Source: Ulota crispa (Eukaryota; Streptophyta; Bryopsida; Orthotrichales; Orthotrichaceae). Taken from it: a stretch of DNA of 64,000 nt. This document shows positions 11,790-24,046 of this stretch, one piece after another; position 1 is the stretch's first letter, and each line of letters starts with the position of its first letter. The notes under the pieces were generated by a model. It was given only the letters and a program-made list of their open reading frames with translations. It had not been told where the DNA came from and made no database searches. Both the position numbers and the translations under genes were made by a program. The stretch spans positions 10,726,001 through 10,790,000 of the forward strand of contig OY987243.1 of assembly GCA_963920765.1 (NCBI GenBank), in the 5' to 3' direction.

Positions 11790-12476
11790 TAAAATCTAAG
11801 ATGATTTAAACACAACATTGAATAGAACCTATTTTTAGAGGTTAAAGATTGTAATAATGTTACTCCTCTGAAAAAAAGCTTGTTAGATTTTGAAAACCTT
11901 AAAATTGATGTATTTTAGTTGCCAAGGCAAATACGTTGAATGTATTGTTATCTCAAAATAGGGCTTGCCTAAATGATTATTTGGTAAATAATTTACAAGC
12001 TTATTGTCTTATTCTTTTATGAAAGTTTTGTTTGTTGAGATTTGCTATCTACAACGTCTTAACAAGACTTAAAAAGGCTATAAGAACAATTTAATGTGAC
12101 TCTTATTGAAATTTCTCTTTATTAAGCCATGTTTATGCGCCCTTTTATAATATAAATAAGAGTTTTTTTTCTTTAAAACTCATACCAAACTACATTGGTT
12201 TATTATCTATACATCAATATGCTTGTCAATGCTTGTCAATGATTGTTTTCAATTGGCAACATCTTTTAATTACAAGTTAGAGTAATAGATTGTTATTCTA
12301 AGTTTTATCCAAAAAGCTTATTAAGAATTAATTTTTGTCAACTTTTAAGATTTGAAGATAGCACAAAATATTTTACTTAAGATATAATACATCTCTCAAT
12401 AGTCATTTTGCATCAGCAATTCCCGAAGACTATTGTTGTCATTTCTTCATGTGTTATAAAGGATTTAATGGTTCTC
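11790..12476. other. AT-rich spacer, nothing recognised
   Basis: No gene, RNA or repeat structure could be supported here. Confidence 0.4.
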
Positions 12477-12822
12477 ACATTGGACCGCTTGTTTGCTAGC
12501 TTGCTTGTCTTCCCAAAGTGTCCAATTGAGCTCATGTCCATTCAATGTAATCAACTCATAGTTGACTTCAGAAAATGATGAAAAAAGCTTAGTTTGTAAA
12601 TGTTGGTGACTCTCATTATTGCCAATATGAAATCAAAACATGTATTTAAAACCATATCATATAGTAAAAATGAAAAATAATAATTTGATTCTTCCATTTT
12701 TAAGTCAAAAACCCAAAAAAACCCAAAAATGCAAGAGTGGATGGACATGTCCTTTTGTGCTGTTTGTTTCGTACGTTTGCTTGTCATGCCCTTTAGCATC
12801 AACTCGCCCAAAGTAACAGTTT
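12477..12822 (-). repeat. Dispersed repeat, copy 1
   Basis: Homologous in inverted orientation to 56752-57112. Both contain GGACATGTCC, a TTTTTAAGTCAAAAACCC-like stretch and GTTGACTTCA next to a tract of similar order. The resemblance of two short predicted peptides in these copies (GVTSIYKVSLFYHF-like) reflects shared repeat ancestry, not a gene. Confidence 0.65.
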
Positions 12823-13409
12823 CTAATTGCAGACATTAAAAAATGGCTTAAAAAAAATATTGCTCTACAAAATAAAAATAAAAATCATTATTACAGCATA
12901 CCCTGGAAAGAATCCAAAAAGATAAGGCCAAGTAGATTATTTGAAGGATGTAATTAGGTGGAGCTATGTGTTTGTCCACGTTGCACACGTTGCACTTGTG
13001 GTAGTTGGCACAGTTGTACAATTACTTTTCACCAAAAGGCAACAACCATTGGAACTAAGCTTATGCACAGAAGATTTGAAAAGTTTTCTATTGAGCTCCA
13101 GCCTTGTCTATTCTGTTGGAAATGGCATATTGTAATATTGACTGCTATTGGCATGAAAAGATTAGTGGCTAATACTAATATTGGACATTGAGCAAATGAG
13201 CCTAAGTTTCAGTAAAAGGCTTCTGTGATGCATCTTCCTACTCTTTTTTTGATTGATTTTGGGCATGCCGGAAATCGGAAATGACTGCCTTTGAATACTC
13301 ACTTGTTTTTATCTCAAGTTTCATGAATAGCACAAAACTCACATAAATGCACCTCCTACAACAATCAAACCTCACAAATACCCATTCGAGCTTGAGAATA
13401 TTCAAAAAG
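12823..13409. other. Spacer, no gene supported
   Basis: Two short overlapping open frames occur at 12941-13191, one of them Cys-rich at its start. Neither resembles a known family and no splice partner was found. Confidence 0.35.
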
Positions 13410-13660
13410 CCATATTTGTCAATTTGGGAAAAAAGAAACGCAATTCTGAGAATTTTGGATTTTATGTATTTAAGAGATTTTGGTGATTTATACTGAATTT
13501 TGTGATGATTTCTTCAAGATCTTACACCAATGATGACATATCTTAAAGGAATTGTAAAAAAAAAATTCACTTTAAATCACCAAAATACTCTGACAAATGC
13601 AGAATTCAATATCCCAAAATTCGTTTTGGGAAAAAGTTTTCCCCAAATTAACAAATATCG
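13410..13660. mobile_element. MITE with AATTTGGGAAAAA ends, copy 1
   Basis: Left CATATTTGTCAATTTGGGAA, right CCCCAAATTAACAAATATCG. This family, with TIR consensus CATATTTGTTAATTTGGGAA, has seven copies in the window. Confidence 0.75.
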
Positions 13661-14322
13661 TACTTAGACATATCTAGGAAAGCTTTTTGCATGGAACTTT
13701 GACCCACGTCTTCTCTATATAACTCTTATTATGATCTTAAGTTAGTTTCTCTAAAATTGTATAGATAAACATGTGACAACAACACAGGTTGTCAGGAGTA
13801 AACTAATGTGTATTTTGGAGTGTCTGTCACTTCACCTGAAAAAATGAAGAATGAACTTGCATGTTAATTTGTTTGCAAGTGACTGAGAGTGAGGTGTAAA
13901 AACAACTGGGCTCTCTGGTGCAAGCCAAAATGAGGAGATATTTCTGTCACACTCTCTACTCAATATCAGAAATAATGACAATTTTTCTTCTTCCATATTT
14001 GTTTGAAAACTTGTCTCTACCAAAAGTTGAAAAGAGCTCAACTATGAAGCTTTACAAGCTGTACCAACCGGTGTACACGGGGCTTTGAAAGACGTTGTAT
14101 TCATACAAAAATGATTGAGATTCCATTGAAGCTGCTTCCAGCAGATGTGATAGCAAGGATGAATGTTATTTTGTGAGCGGGGATTTGTAAGCTGTGAGTT
14201 TGGATTTTTTTGTCATAATACTGAATTTCACTTATAATTCTATACATAAGATTTTGTGATTGTGCATTTTAAACTTTCCTCTCTCAAAAAAAATTGATGT
14301 TTTCTTTTATATATATTTTTCC
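13661..14322. other. Upstream region of the LEA-2 gene
   Basis: No repeat or gene was recognised. It may hold the promoter of the gene at 14672. Confidence 0.35.
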
Positions 14323-14705
14323 TCATGGCTCACCGTTTTATGCTCACAAAAAAAAGTGTTGTCCTTGTTGCAAGGATTTCCTCTATTGCCAAGTAATTGA
14401 TGGGCTAGTCCAATAGAGTTGATGGAAAAATCAATTCTTGCTCACAAAAATCTTGGCTCACTGCTCATGGCTCACCTTTTTACACTCACAAAATAGTGTT
14501 GTCTTGATTGCAAGGGTTTTGTCTGTTGCCAATCCATTGATGGGCTAGTCCAATAGAGTTGATGGCAAAATCAATACCCACTCACAAAAATCTTGGCTTA
14601 CTACTCATGGCTCACCTTTTCACGCTCACAAAATAACGTCATCCTGATTTTGTTGTTTTGCCAATTGATTGATGGACTGGTCTGAGAGAGTTGATGGCAG
14701 ATCCT
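14323..14705 (+). repeat. Three tandem units of about 137 bp running into the LEA-2 start codon
   Basis: Units begin near 14323, 14463 and 14604 with CTCATGGCTCACC, then GCTCACAAAA, TTGCCAA, ATTGATGGGCTAGTCC and AGAGTTGATGGCAAAATCAA. The third unit is truncated. Its ATTGATGGACTGGTCTGAGA supplies the gene's start codon and first codons. Confidence 0.8.
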
Positions 14706-15307
14706 GGGAGTCTATCAAAGACGGTGGAAGAATATGCAGATTATTCTGCTGTTGTGGTCCAGCAATGTTTTTCATCATTTGGATTATTGATGCAATTAGT
14801 GGAGCGTTTTACTATGGCGCATGGAGCCCTAGATTTGATCTCGAGGATGTGCATGTTATGTTGTTCAACATCACACCAGCTTACCACGAGCTAAGTGAGT
14901 TGGAGTTAAACTATGAAATGCAGTTCTTCATCCGTGGTCGGCGATTCAGCAGGATAAGGTCAATGGAGAAGTTCAGTTATCAGTTTACAACATTCTACAA
15001 TGGATCATTATTAGGTGAGAGCCAAGTCCCAGATATTCAGCCTCTGGTTTTGGATAGCAACAAGACTCTAGTTGTTAACTCTACTCAAAGAGCTAGGCAT
15101 GTTCCATTGGAATATGGCACTTGGAGCAGCTTGCAAAATGACTTGGGAGAAGGGAATGTGGTGATGCAAGTTAAAATTCAAGGGCAAGTATGGTCTCATC
15201 TGTTTTGGTGTTTGAAAAAGGTGAAAACTCGTAAATGTGATGTTAGTATAAATGCTACAAGTTGGCATCTCCAAAGTCAAGTCCTCATTTTGACTTGCAG
15301 TGTTTAG
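14672..15307 (+). CDS. Probable NDR1/HIN1-like LEA-2 membrane protein
   Basis: The single-exon frame gives 211 aa from the first ATG (MDWSERVDG). NHL/LEA-2 proteins are plasma-membrane or endomembrane proteins with a short cytosolic N-terminus, one transmembrane helix and an extracytosolic LEA-2 beta-sandwich; roles are in pathogen and abiotic stress responses. Here a Cys-rich stretch (LFCCCGP) precedes a hydrophobic helix at about residues 25-46. Then comes the family-like WSPRFDLEDVHVMLFNIT, several N-glycosylation sequons (NGS, NKT, NST), and a C-terminal KVKTRKCDVSINA resembling the end of NHL proteins. The length fits the family. The first dozen codons derive from the upstream tandem repeat, so the native N-terminus may be elsewhere. 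Function within the family cannot be assigned. Confidence 0.7.
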   Translation: MDWSERVDGRSWESIKDGGRICRLFCCCGPAMFFIIWIIDAISGAFYYGAWSPRFDLEDVHVMLFNITPAYHELSELELNYEMQFFIRGRRFSRIRSMEKFSYQFTTFYNGSLLGESQVPDIQPLVLDSNKTLVVNSTQRARHVPLEYGTWSSLQNDLGEGNVVMQVKIQGQVWSHLFWCLKKVKTRKCDVSINATSWHLQSQVLILTCSV

Positions 15308-15540
15308 AATGTTAACCTTAAAATGACCATAAGGTATAGTATATATGTTGTTGTATAATTGGCATTTATTATCAACAAGAAGTTTTAATTTGGGGTTTCA
15401 AATAGCTCACTAGAATTGCATTGATCTATTCTTTAACTTCTCTGTTGATTTGAAATGTAAAAAAGGTGTGATTTCATTCCAAATACAAGAGATACTTTGT
15501 AGTGTACTAATTGGAGTGGCACACTCAGATATTTAAGGCA

Positions 15541-15693
15541 CAATATTCATTAATTTGGGAAAAAAGCGTAATTTTTTTGGGGACTTTTGGGGTAAGCCTT
15601 TCAAAATAGTATTTATTAGAATAATCATTCAAGAACGTAACACCTAAAAGTTTCAAAAATTTGTGTTTTTCCCAGATTAATTAAAAAATTGTG
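15541..15693. mobile_element. MITE with AATTTGGGAAAAA ends, copy 2 (short)
   Basis: Left CAATATTCATTAATTTGGGA, right TTTTTCCCAGATTAATT; only about 150 bp lie between the ends, so it is an internally deleted copy. Confidence 0.65.
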
Positions 15694-17400
15694 ATGTTTT
15701 ACCTCAAAAGAAGCACACCAATTTTTACCAATTTTGTTTTGAAAAAATTGCTTAAATCTAGGAGTGTAGAAGAAGGAACTTTCATTGAATTTGGTTTATT
15801 AAAATTTATCTAGATTTAGTGTTGAAAGATTTTGGAAACAATGACTCAAGGAACACACTATGCTCAAAAATGGGAAAGGGTTGAAGTTTTCATTTTGAAA
15901 TGCTTTTAATGATTTTCCTTAGAGAAAGAAGAAGTTTTTAAAACTTTATTCATGAGAACACAACTTGGTAGCAAATCACTTGTTGGAAGATTTGTGTTTC
16001 AATGCCTACCAAGATTACTACAACTTGTGTCAAACTTGTATTATTTGACCAAGATTCTTAAGAATGACCACTAAAATGATACAAAGGTTGTGTTTGATTT
16101 ATAATAAAATCTCAATAAAAATCTTATTTAAGATTGAGTAATGATTTTTCTAGAACTAACTATTTTTGAGTACTTTAACTTCATAAAGGAATGATGGTAG
16201 AAAACTGCATGAGTACAATTGAGGCTTAAAATGTATTTAATCATATTGTCATACCATTTATTCAAAGATACCATAGTAAAAGCAAACCATTGATTACTTT
16301 AGTTTTGCATTATAAAAACCCCTTTAAGAAAAGATAATTATTTTTACAAGCCCAACATTCAAGCCTATAGATTGACCAATCTCAAATTATATAGCGTTTG
16401 TAGCCTAAAATTTGGTTTTTGGAAAAAGGACATGAAAAACACACTCCTATAATTGATACATGTTCAGTTTTTATTGATTATGGATTGTACAAATGGATGC
16501 AAAATTACGTCACTCCATAACTTTAATTTACACACAAAATTTAAAAATAACAATTAACTTATTACATGGCATCACAATAGAAACTTACAATGGAGTTTTT
16601 TTTGTTTTTGTGTTTTTTTAATGCTAATTATCTATTATTTTGACAAAGTGTTATCCAAAAATACTTGTAGCTGATTAAAGTTGAGTGGTAGGAGCAATTT
16701 TAAGAATTAATGTAATTTTTTTGATATTGAGGTAATTTAAGTGTGTCCTCATCATTGAAGCACAATGAATTGATATTTTAGGTAGAATGTCAAATCTAAT
16801 GTTACAGTTATTATAGCCCATGCAATAATGGGTGCAAATATTGCATTTCCTTGCCAAACGTCTATGTTAAAATACCTAGCAGTGTATTTAATCTATATTC
16901 AATGTTTTTTGAAAGAGTTGTAAAATAAGCATTCATTTTGTAGATATATGAGATTAGAGATTCAATTTTTTTAGGTTAGTAGCTCATAAAGTCTAGGTTC
17001 CAATAATGTCAAGCATGAATCAACCTATAAATTGAACTAGTGGCTTTTGTGATAACAAATTTGGACTTGAATCCAATATCATAATAGAAATGTTCAATTT
17101 ACATGCACTTACCAATTTAATCATGCACGTGTTGCTATATACTAAAAGCTCAAATGTCCAAAAAATAGGATAATAAATTTTAAATTTTTCATATTACTGT
17201 AAACAAAATTGGCAATTTTTGTGTTTCTATTTGATTTCATTTATTCTTTTTGAGAATTCCAAATGTGCATTGAATTTTTTGCAATTGTTGCATAGGTTGG
17301 AATTATTACAAGACTTCTAAGTGCCCTTGAGTTTGTTCATTTATGGGCTAACAAATCAACAACTTAGAAGTTTATTTGAATCTATCAATTTGTTGATGTT
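15694..17400. other. AT-rich spacer, nothing recognised
   Basis: 1.7 kb without a supportable gene. Short open frames have no family resemblance. Confidence 0.4.
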
Positions 17401-17820
17401 AAATATAGGGAATTGTTAAAGCCACACCCAAAATTGCTAATGCCACACCTCTATAAGCATGTATTTTGCAAATTTAATGCTATTTTTTTATATTCAAGTG
17501 GTCCATCATTCATTCAATCAAGGCATTACCACCTTCTTCAAAGAAAGAAAAACAAATTTGATTTTTTGTTGAACATTTATTGCACTATTTCTATGTTTTT
17601 GATGAATTTTTGCTTTAAATATTTCAAAAGTCCTATATTTTAGTTTCAGATTTGAACACCTCCAATTTTTTTAATATAGTGTTAGAATGATAAAGGTGAA
17701 ACAAATCTTTTATCCAAATTTAAAAAATCAACATCAAATTCTCATAGTTCATTCTCAAAGGACACCTTAGGGTGTGGCATCAGCAATTTTGGGTGTGGCT
17801 TTAACAATTCCCTAAATATA
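17401..17820. mobile_element. MITE with long perfect-like TIR
   Basis: Left ATATAGGGAATTGTTAAAGC then CACACCCAAAATTGCTAATG; the right end is the near-perfect inverted complement ending CAATTCCCTAAATAT. The TIR is about 45 bp, suggesting a fairly young insertion. No coding frame. Confidence 0.8.
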
Positions 17821-19127
17821 TTATGCGCATGTTGTAAGATAATTTTGCCAATCACCATCTTTTTTTCTTTAAAAACTCCCACATGAATTTCCTTTGTTAT
17901 ATATTGTATTAAATTTTCAAATAGAGAAGAATGGAAGTTAAACATAATGCCACTAACTCAACAAAGAGGAAATATGAATGCACCTCAAAGTACTTCATTT
18001 GTAGCCTCTAAAATTTATTTTACTTTTTTTATTTTAAATGCCAATAATTAAACATGTATGTATATTGGCCTATTGGGTTAATACACAAAAAAGTTTACAA
18101 GTCACAAATTATACAAAGATGAAACAATGGAAAGTCTTTACAACATTGATTAGGAAATCCAAAGCAAAATGAGTTTAGTATTATTTTCAAATTCAAAGAA
18201 AAAAAACATTAAGAAGGTTTAATAAACTTGAATAAAGGGATACTAAAAAATTTCCACTTGCCTCCTTTTTAGTCTAGCCCAATCATGCTAATCCACATGC
18301 AAAGACCATAATTGTGAAAAAATTAAACTTTTCAAAATTATCTTTTGAACTTGAAGAATGGAATTGCAAAATTTCTTGAGCTCTTTATATATTAGGGAAG
18401 GAGAAAGAAGTGAGGTTTAAGGAGTTTAGAAAGGCCTCTTTTCAAATCTATATATCTTTTAGCTTTGGAATATGTACAATTAGGGATAGTAAGTTTACAA
18501 TTTGTTTTGTAGTGAAATGGCTTTAGCCAACAATCCAACAACTTTAGGAAGCAATATATCTTCCTCAAAAATTGTCCAATTTTGAAATTGTAAATTGCGT
18601 TGGAATTACAAAAAAGAGTAATACATGCTTTGACATATATATACATAAAAATTCATAAATGATAAAGAATTTGGATATGTTTTATTTACTATCTACCATC
18701 TGGTGCTTTCACCTTTTGCCTAGTGTGGAAAAAAGTTAATGGTGTCATAAAAAAATAATGAAGTATGTGCTCCCTAGAAGAAGCATATTTAAATGAGTGG
18801 TCACCTCATTTTTGTACCAAAGGAAAAAATATATATTAATACAGCAAGCCAACCATTTTCACAAATTTCATTTACTAAACTTCCTATCACGGATTCAAGG
18901 ATGTGACCTCTTCTAACTCATAGAGGCACTCAAAAGGTAAAGGTTTCACAAAAACTATGTAATAGACGATGATGTTTCTCCTTCTAGTCAATGTCAATCC
19001 CACTTGGCCAATGACAATGCCCTTCATTTTGCTTAGTGTTGCAATTGTGGTTACACACTTTAGGTTAGGCAAGTAATCACATTTTCAATTTGAAAACAAC
19101 ATCTTGATTTTAGGGTGATGAAAGGCA
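17821..19127. other. AT-rich spacer, nothing recognised
   Basis: 1.3 kb with no supportable gene, RNA or terminal repeats. Confidence 0.4.
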
Positions 19128-20104
19128 TTAACTCCTAAAGGACCAAGTTGTATTTTTTGGCAACATAGCAACTTTGGGCAGATACTTGTGATTGGAGATT
19201 TCCATGTTTTAGGCTGAAATTTTAACTAAAGGTGGGCATAAGGAATATCTTTCAAATACAATAAACTTCAGGACATTTGGAATTTTTGAGTAAAACGTTA
19301 TGGCCTAACATGTTTCATTTTCACTTGGTAGGTAATCTAGGTAGCTTTAAAAAATCATTTTTTTCAAAAGAAAAATTTGAGATTTGTTCAAGAGATTTAT
19401 GTATATGTGGATTGGGGAAAACTTAGAATCATTCCATTTCAATCAATGAGATGAAAGTTATGAGGAATTTTTGTTTGCTTGCAATTATGAATTCTCTACT
19501 CTAAAATAAACCTTGAAGTCTTGTATTTTACTCAATTTTAAATATTTTGGAATAAAAATAAAACAAAAGGATGTAGGTTGTTGATTACAACATTACCACC
19601 ATTGGGATTGGCATTTTTCATTTCCATAATCAATTTTTAACAATTTAGTGTTTTGAATCAAATCTCTACTTCTTTTTACTTGTTATTTTTTTCCCATATG
19701 TTTTACAATTCCAAATGATTTGAAACTCTTTTGGCATGTAAGGTTCACACACCCATTCCCGACCCCTCCCCAATCTTGCACCCTAGACTTGAGGCTTTCA
19801 CCACACAATGTTGAACCCATACTAGAGCAATGAATGCCACTTGCACAAGGAAATTCTGCCACATGTCAATTGCTAAGCTACTTTAGGGTGGTTGGGATTG
19901 GGACCATCTAGTGCCACTATGGGAACATATCCAAGCAATTTCAAGTAAGCCTAGAGTCACTAATAGGGACCCTATGAGCTGCAACTTTGCCCTTTAATAT
20001 AAAATGTTCTACAAAACTTTTTCCCAAAAAGATTGCATTACAAGGTAGATTGTTGAAAGGCTAACCCTAGGAAAAAAAAATAATCCAAGACCTTGAGGTA
20101 CTTC
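19128..20104. mobile_element. Probable truncated piggyBac-like element
   Basis: A left end TTAACTCCTAAAGGACCAAG is present, but no matching right end was found before the next element starts at 20111. The interior is AT-rich and non-coding. The right limit is a guess. Confidence 0.4.
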
Positions 20105-20110
20105 AAACCC

Positions 20111-21306
20111 TTAACCCTAAAGGACCAAGGAGCCCACTCTGGGCTTTTGGGACATTTGGGCAAGCATTTCCTAAGTATATTCAAAATATAAGATTGTAAA
20201 AATAAGGGTGTATGTGCTCATATTGAAAAGCTTGCATACCTCCCAAAAAAAAGTGGAAATGAATCATTTTTGAGTGAGATATGGTACTAAATGTGATTTT
20301 GATGTCAACACAAGCATCCTCAAAAAAATTCAGAAACAAAGGAGTTGAGGAAGGGTGTTGCCCAAATAGTGTTCAAAACCACTTTACAATGGCTTGGTCA
20401 ATGGACAAAATTTGCAGTCAACTCTCCTTGACTTTGTAATAACTTCTATTTTACTTTTTATTTTAGAAAAAATTACTTTGGTAAGTACTCCACATGATGT
20501 TCTAGGTTTACACCGTACAGATTTTGTAATTGAGATTTATTTCTATAAGAATCTCTTCCGTAAAGTTTTCACTATAATGACAATTTGAACAACGCAATTA
20601 TTCCTTCCCATTGTTTTCCATTATGTTTTAAGCATTGGGTGATCATAAAATTTGTGAAGCATATAGCCAACTTCATGCTCTACAAGAAAATTAGATTGCA
20701 CAAGAAAATCATAAAATGGAAGATGTCATTTTGAATGACCAAAAAAAAATTGACACTTTAGAGAAGCTTCAAAACAAAATTTGTCTCTACTTTGAGTGTT
20801 ATAATCTAATGAATTATGACCTCATAAAGTTTGAATTTCTGAGAGGATGTACATAAGCAAGTGAAAAAATAGATCTTAAGGTTAAAGTATTGAAAAAATT
20901 CAAAATTTTGATTCACTAATCATTTTATTGAGAGAGGCCAATTTTGAGCCATTTGACCATGTAAACATAAAAGAATTGTAGGGGTTAAACAATCAGGTAT
21001 GGGTATGTTTACATTATCCTAGTTAGGCAAAATAAGGAATCTAGAGAAGCACTACCCACATGGCCATTTTTCCTTAGGAATTTCACCTTTTGAAAGGTAG
21101 TTGCCCAAGACCCAAAAAATGTGTTTGAATATTCAAACTGTTCTATCTTCCAATCTACGCAATGAAAAAAATTGAAATTTTTTCCACATCCTCCAAAACC
21201 AATCTACTACAAGATCCTACAATTACATATGCATAAAAATGTTTTTGTTCTCAAATATGGTTGATGCTCTAAAAAATGGCAATTGTCGGGACCATTTAGG
21301 GGTTAA
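20111..21306. mobile_element. piggyBac-like non-autonomous element (1.2 kb)
   Basis: Left TTAACCCTAAAGGACCAAGG, right GGACCATTTAGGGGTTAA. TTAA flanks both ends. There is no open frame of transposase size. Confidence 0.7.
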
Positions 21307-21348
21307 CAAAGATGATTCTAAGTTGTGATTTGTATGGTTGTTATTGCA

Positions 21349-22263
21349 TTAACCCTTTAACGACCACACCCATTTTCACAGAATCCATTGAAAACAAGGG
21401 TTGTAAGCTTATTTTTGGAATTGACTCAAATATGGACCCATTTTCAATAATCCAACCATACAAATGGGAAGTACACCTTGTTTATTGTAGAGCACCAAAA
21501 TTTCAGCTAGATTTACCATTGGAGGTGAAATATTATAATGATTGAGTGAGCCGTATGGGGAAAATCTCTTGTGTTTCATTCTTGTTTAGTTTTGAATGTT
21601 AACCTTTCATGCAAGCTTCAATTGAGAAGAGCCTTACATTTTTAGAAAGCAAGGTTTCTCACCTTTCCAACAAGACTAGTTTCACACAAAATAGACAAAA
21701 ATAGCAATCACAAGGTGTAGCTAAGTGGACAAAAAGGGTAAAAAAACCCACTTTCTTTGCTACCCTAAAACGCTCCTACAAGAAATTTGATAATTATTCT
21801 CAAAAATCCAACTGGTGAAAAAAAACAAGCATTGGCCTTAAATGTAGGATGACAAATTTTAAAGCCAAAATGACAACACCATTTTAGTAGATCTTCAAAT
21901 ACTACAATTATACTACGACCGTATATGAAAACAATACAAGCGTATTTCTTAAGCAATTTGAAATTTTTTAGAATTGTGCAATTGAAATTTGGCATTCTTC
22001 TTGCATACTTAATGTATTGTGTTGTTGCTTTGATCCATCTTTGACCAAAATTGGATATGTATTTTGAAGCCATGCTGTATAAACACCATTATTTCTCAAC
22101 TCACATACTCAATTGCATTGTTATTTTTTTAGATGGATGCAAAATTATTGTGATCACATGCATACTTCAAGACCAAATTCCAAATTATTGAGCGATTTCA
22201 ACCTACAGGCCAAAAACCACTCCCAGCGACCAAAATATGGTCGCGTGGTTCTTAAAGGGTTAA
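21349..22263 (-). mobile_element. piggyBac-like non-autonomous element (0.91 kb), copy E
   Basis: Left TTAACCCTTTAACGACCAC, right GGTTCTTAAAGGGTTAA. It is a close inverted relative of 49179-50092 over its whole length. Its right TTAA is shared with the Stowaway-like MITE that begins at 22261. Confidence 0.8.
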
Positions 22264-22619
22264 GGTAGGAATACCATAAATAGTTACCTCCCCTCCCCCT
22301 CCCCTTAAATGGCAAAGTAGATTGTTTTGAAATCAAAAAAAGCTAGCTCTAAAAAATATTTTCAAAAAATACGATTTTCTTGCATTTGAATGGTTCACAC
22401 TTATTTTGGAACAAAGTTCTAGAGATAGCCATTTTAGGTGAACCTATGGAACAAAAATGGGACCAAATGAAGTATCCCCATTTATATTGCATAGAAAATT
22501 TATTCTCGAGGGGTTTTTTTTTTTTTTTCATTCTTCCTTGTACCTATTTTTGCACATATTGATCTCAAGTAATTCCCCATAAAATGCTTATTTTAACGGT
22601 TTATGGTATTTCTACCTTA
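22261..22619. mobile_element. Stowaway-like MITE (AAGGTAGGAATACC ends)
   Basis: Left TAAGGTAGGAATACCATAAA, right TTTATGGTATTTCTACCTTA: an inverted pair of about 20 bp flanked by TA. Confidence 0.8.
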
Positions 22620-24046
22620 GTTCAGCACTTCCGCCCCTTTCTTCTTAAAATGAGAGCACAACGAAGCTTGAACACCATCATCTTCAAAACCATAATGCTT
22701 CCTTGATTTACTCCATAGCAGTAACATGAATGAATCAATTCAAATCTTCAACAAACCAGAGCAACTGACATAGGACCGAGGTCAACAAACCTTATTTCGA
22801 CCCTTATACCATCTTTGACAAGGAAGAAAAGCTCTCATCAATACAGCTGTCTTAGTTCCATGGTTACAATGCCAAACAAACAAAAGAGTTGGTCCAAGAC
22901 CACTCAGTGCATACCATCATTAATCACTCGTAGGTAGGTCTTCACACGTCCGGTTTAGGATCAACATAAGAAAGCATGAGCATGTGAGCCAGGAAAATGA
23001 ACAAGTTGTTTTGCAACAGGATATTCTCCAATATCAATTATAGCCTAAGGACACCTTTCTAACTGCAATGTTACAATGCGGACAGTGAAGGAGCAAGCGG
23101 AGTATTGAAATTAAGCTAGGACTTTATCATAATCAAGGTCGTCTTCTCCAGTTTTGGAGCAGAATAAACCATAGAATGCATATGATGGTCACAGAAATCT
23201 CCATTATCTTGCAACTCCTGCCCTTGGGCGCGTCACCGAACTCCTTAACATTGTATCGAGCCAAACGATCTCTGACTTCACTAGGAACGAATTCTAGAAT
23301 AATCCTGCGATACGCAAGACACAGGTGTGTGACCCTGACTCCTAAATGAATGCCTTTCCAGATTCCAACCCAATTTCACCGCCGACAATTCTACTCCCTC
23401 ACGACTACGTGACTGTGCTGCTGACGTAAAACCAGCTCCACAAACAATAACGTAAGACCTCGGGTACACACCATTCACGACCTTTCTACATTCCAGACTT
23501 GCCAACAATTGCACTTACATCCTGTCCGATTCGGCTCACCATCCGACTTACGTCACGATTGGCTTTCACTGACTGTGCCTTCGTAAGAACCACACCTCAG
23601 AACCACCGCCGCCGGACTTTCACCTTGCTGCACACATCGTTCAGCCCCTTCCATCCAGAACAAAATATCTGCTTTTACTTCCACAATCGTCATGGACAAT
23701 CGCACAGGCCCGTCTGTCCCCGATCATCACCAGCACATTCGCACCAACTGCTGCGGTGAGCATCCCAAACCCCACATGCCAGCACTGACGAAACTATCAT
23801 GTCGAAGGGTTCGAAGAGGGATCGACCCACACGACTACCTTTTCACCCTTCGTTGACGAACCCCCCCCTGCCTCTCAGCACCCACTCGGCTCCAAACTGC
23901 AGGTTTCTAAAGTACTCAGCTACGCTACATGGCCTTCCAGGACATGACTCAACGTTTCTGCCGAATTCGAATTAATGTACACCATACCTACAGGTTGCGT
24001 CTGTCGCCACATCATCATCTCATCTCTCTACCCTTCCACCGCTCCT
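22620..24046. other. Downstream flank of the DDR4-like gene
   Basis: Moderate to high GC, non-repetitive DNA. It probably includes the 3' UTR of the minus-strand gene. Open frames here are short or lie antisense to it. Confidence 0.4.

Noticed and set aside
14691-14894. 67-aa frame overlapping the LEA-2 gene
   Set aside because: A different frame of the same sequence without family resemblance.
21765-22073. 102-aa frame in a TTAA element
   Set aside because: The matching frame in the copy at 49369 differs by as many replacement as silent changes, and nothing resembles a transposase.
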